From NCBI RefSeq assembly GCF_000238075.1, contig NZ_JH414504.1:659972-723971 (forward strand): 64,000 bases of DNA, written 5' to 3'. The translations under genes were made by a program, and so were the position numbers. This DNA is from Oribacterium asaccharolyticum ACB7. Its GTDB lineage: Bacteria; Bacillota; Clostridia; Lachnospirales; Lachnospiraceae. Each line of letters starts with the position of its first letter. The stretch's first letter is position 1. Positions 63,998 through 64,000 of this stretch are shown here, piece after piece. The notes beneath the pieces are model-generated. The model did not search any database and was not told where the DNA came from. It saw only the letters and a program-made list of their open reading frames with translations.

Positions 63998-64000
63998 AAA

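Overview
The window reads as an ordinary, gene-dense chromosomal stretch of a low-to-middle GC Gram-positive anaerobe, most likely a Clostridia/Lachnospiraceae member. This is an inference from gene content and order: a dgt-dnaG-trmK-nif3 block, yicC-gmk-rpoZ-rimO-pgsA-cinA, rex-acpS-nnrD-alr, recG-fakA-asp23, the two-subunit glgC/glgD pair, gerW/ytfJ and spoVG, no outer-membrane genes, and AGGAGG-type ribosome binding sites almost everywhere. No rRNA, CRISPR array, prophage or transposase was seen. Most genes lie on the minus strand.

Layout. 1-9710: dapA (cut by the window edge), typA, a YigZ/IMPACT protein, a class A penicillin-binding protein, an RsiV-like anti-sigma/ECF sigma pair, a small lipoprotein and rho. 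9900-14334: an amylosucrase-type GH13 enzyme divergent from a ROK fructokinase and a CLC-type antiporter, suggesting intracellular sucrose/alpha-glucan use. 14379-18000: a small unknown protein, a rhodanese/TtcA-like fusion, a structured inverted-repeat element of about 300 bp and a uridine-kinase-like protein. 18055-25738: nif3, trmK, dnaG, dgt, an NSS transporter, tRNA-Pro, a coiled-coil protein, coaD and rsmD. 25767-32200: recG, fakA, asp23-like, a GntR-controlled ABC transporter with a clear operator, and rpmB. 32352-40761: gerW-like, a DUF2953-like pair, cinA-type amidohydrolase, pgsA, rimO, an omega subunit with an acidic tail, gmk, yicC, rqcH and yebC. 40929-46875: alr, an AcpS-NnrD fusion, rex, fsa and tkt. 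46962-47760: five tRNA genes in three transcription units. 48008-56255: a chemoreceptor, an unknown membrane protein, a GGDEF response regulator, a LytTR response regulator and a large hybrid histidine kinase. 56496-59179: spoVG, glgD, glgC. 59602-63997: asnS, then an SbcD/YhaO-like protein that has lost most catalytic residues, coupled to a YhaN-like ATPase.

How it fits together. Carbon storage appears twice (amylosucrase/fructokinase and glgC/glgD). Translation and RNA genes are spread throughout (tRNAs, asnS, rpmB, trmK, rsmD, rimO, rqcH, typA). The signalling block probably links a membrane-sensed input through phosphorelay to a c-di-GMP output and a LytTR transcription output. The most unusual items are the degenerate nuclease-like protein with its intact ATPase, the AcpS-NnrD fusion, the hairpin that encodes matching C-termini of two convergent genes, the structured repeat at 15969-16267, and the acidic-tailed omega subunit.
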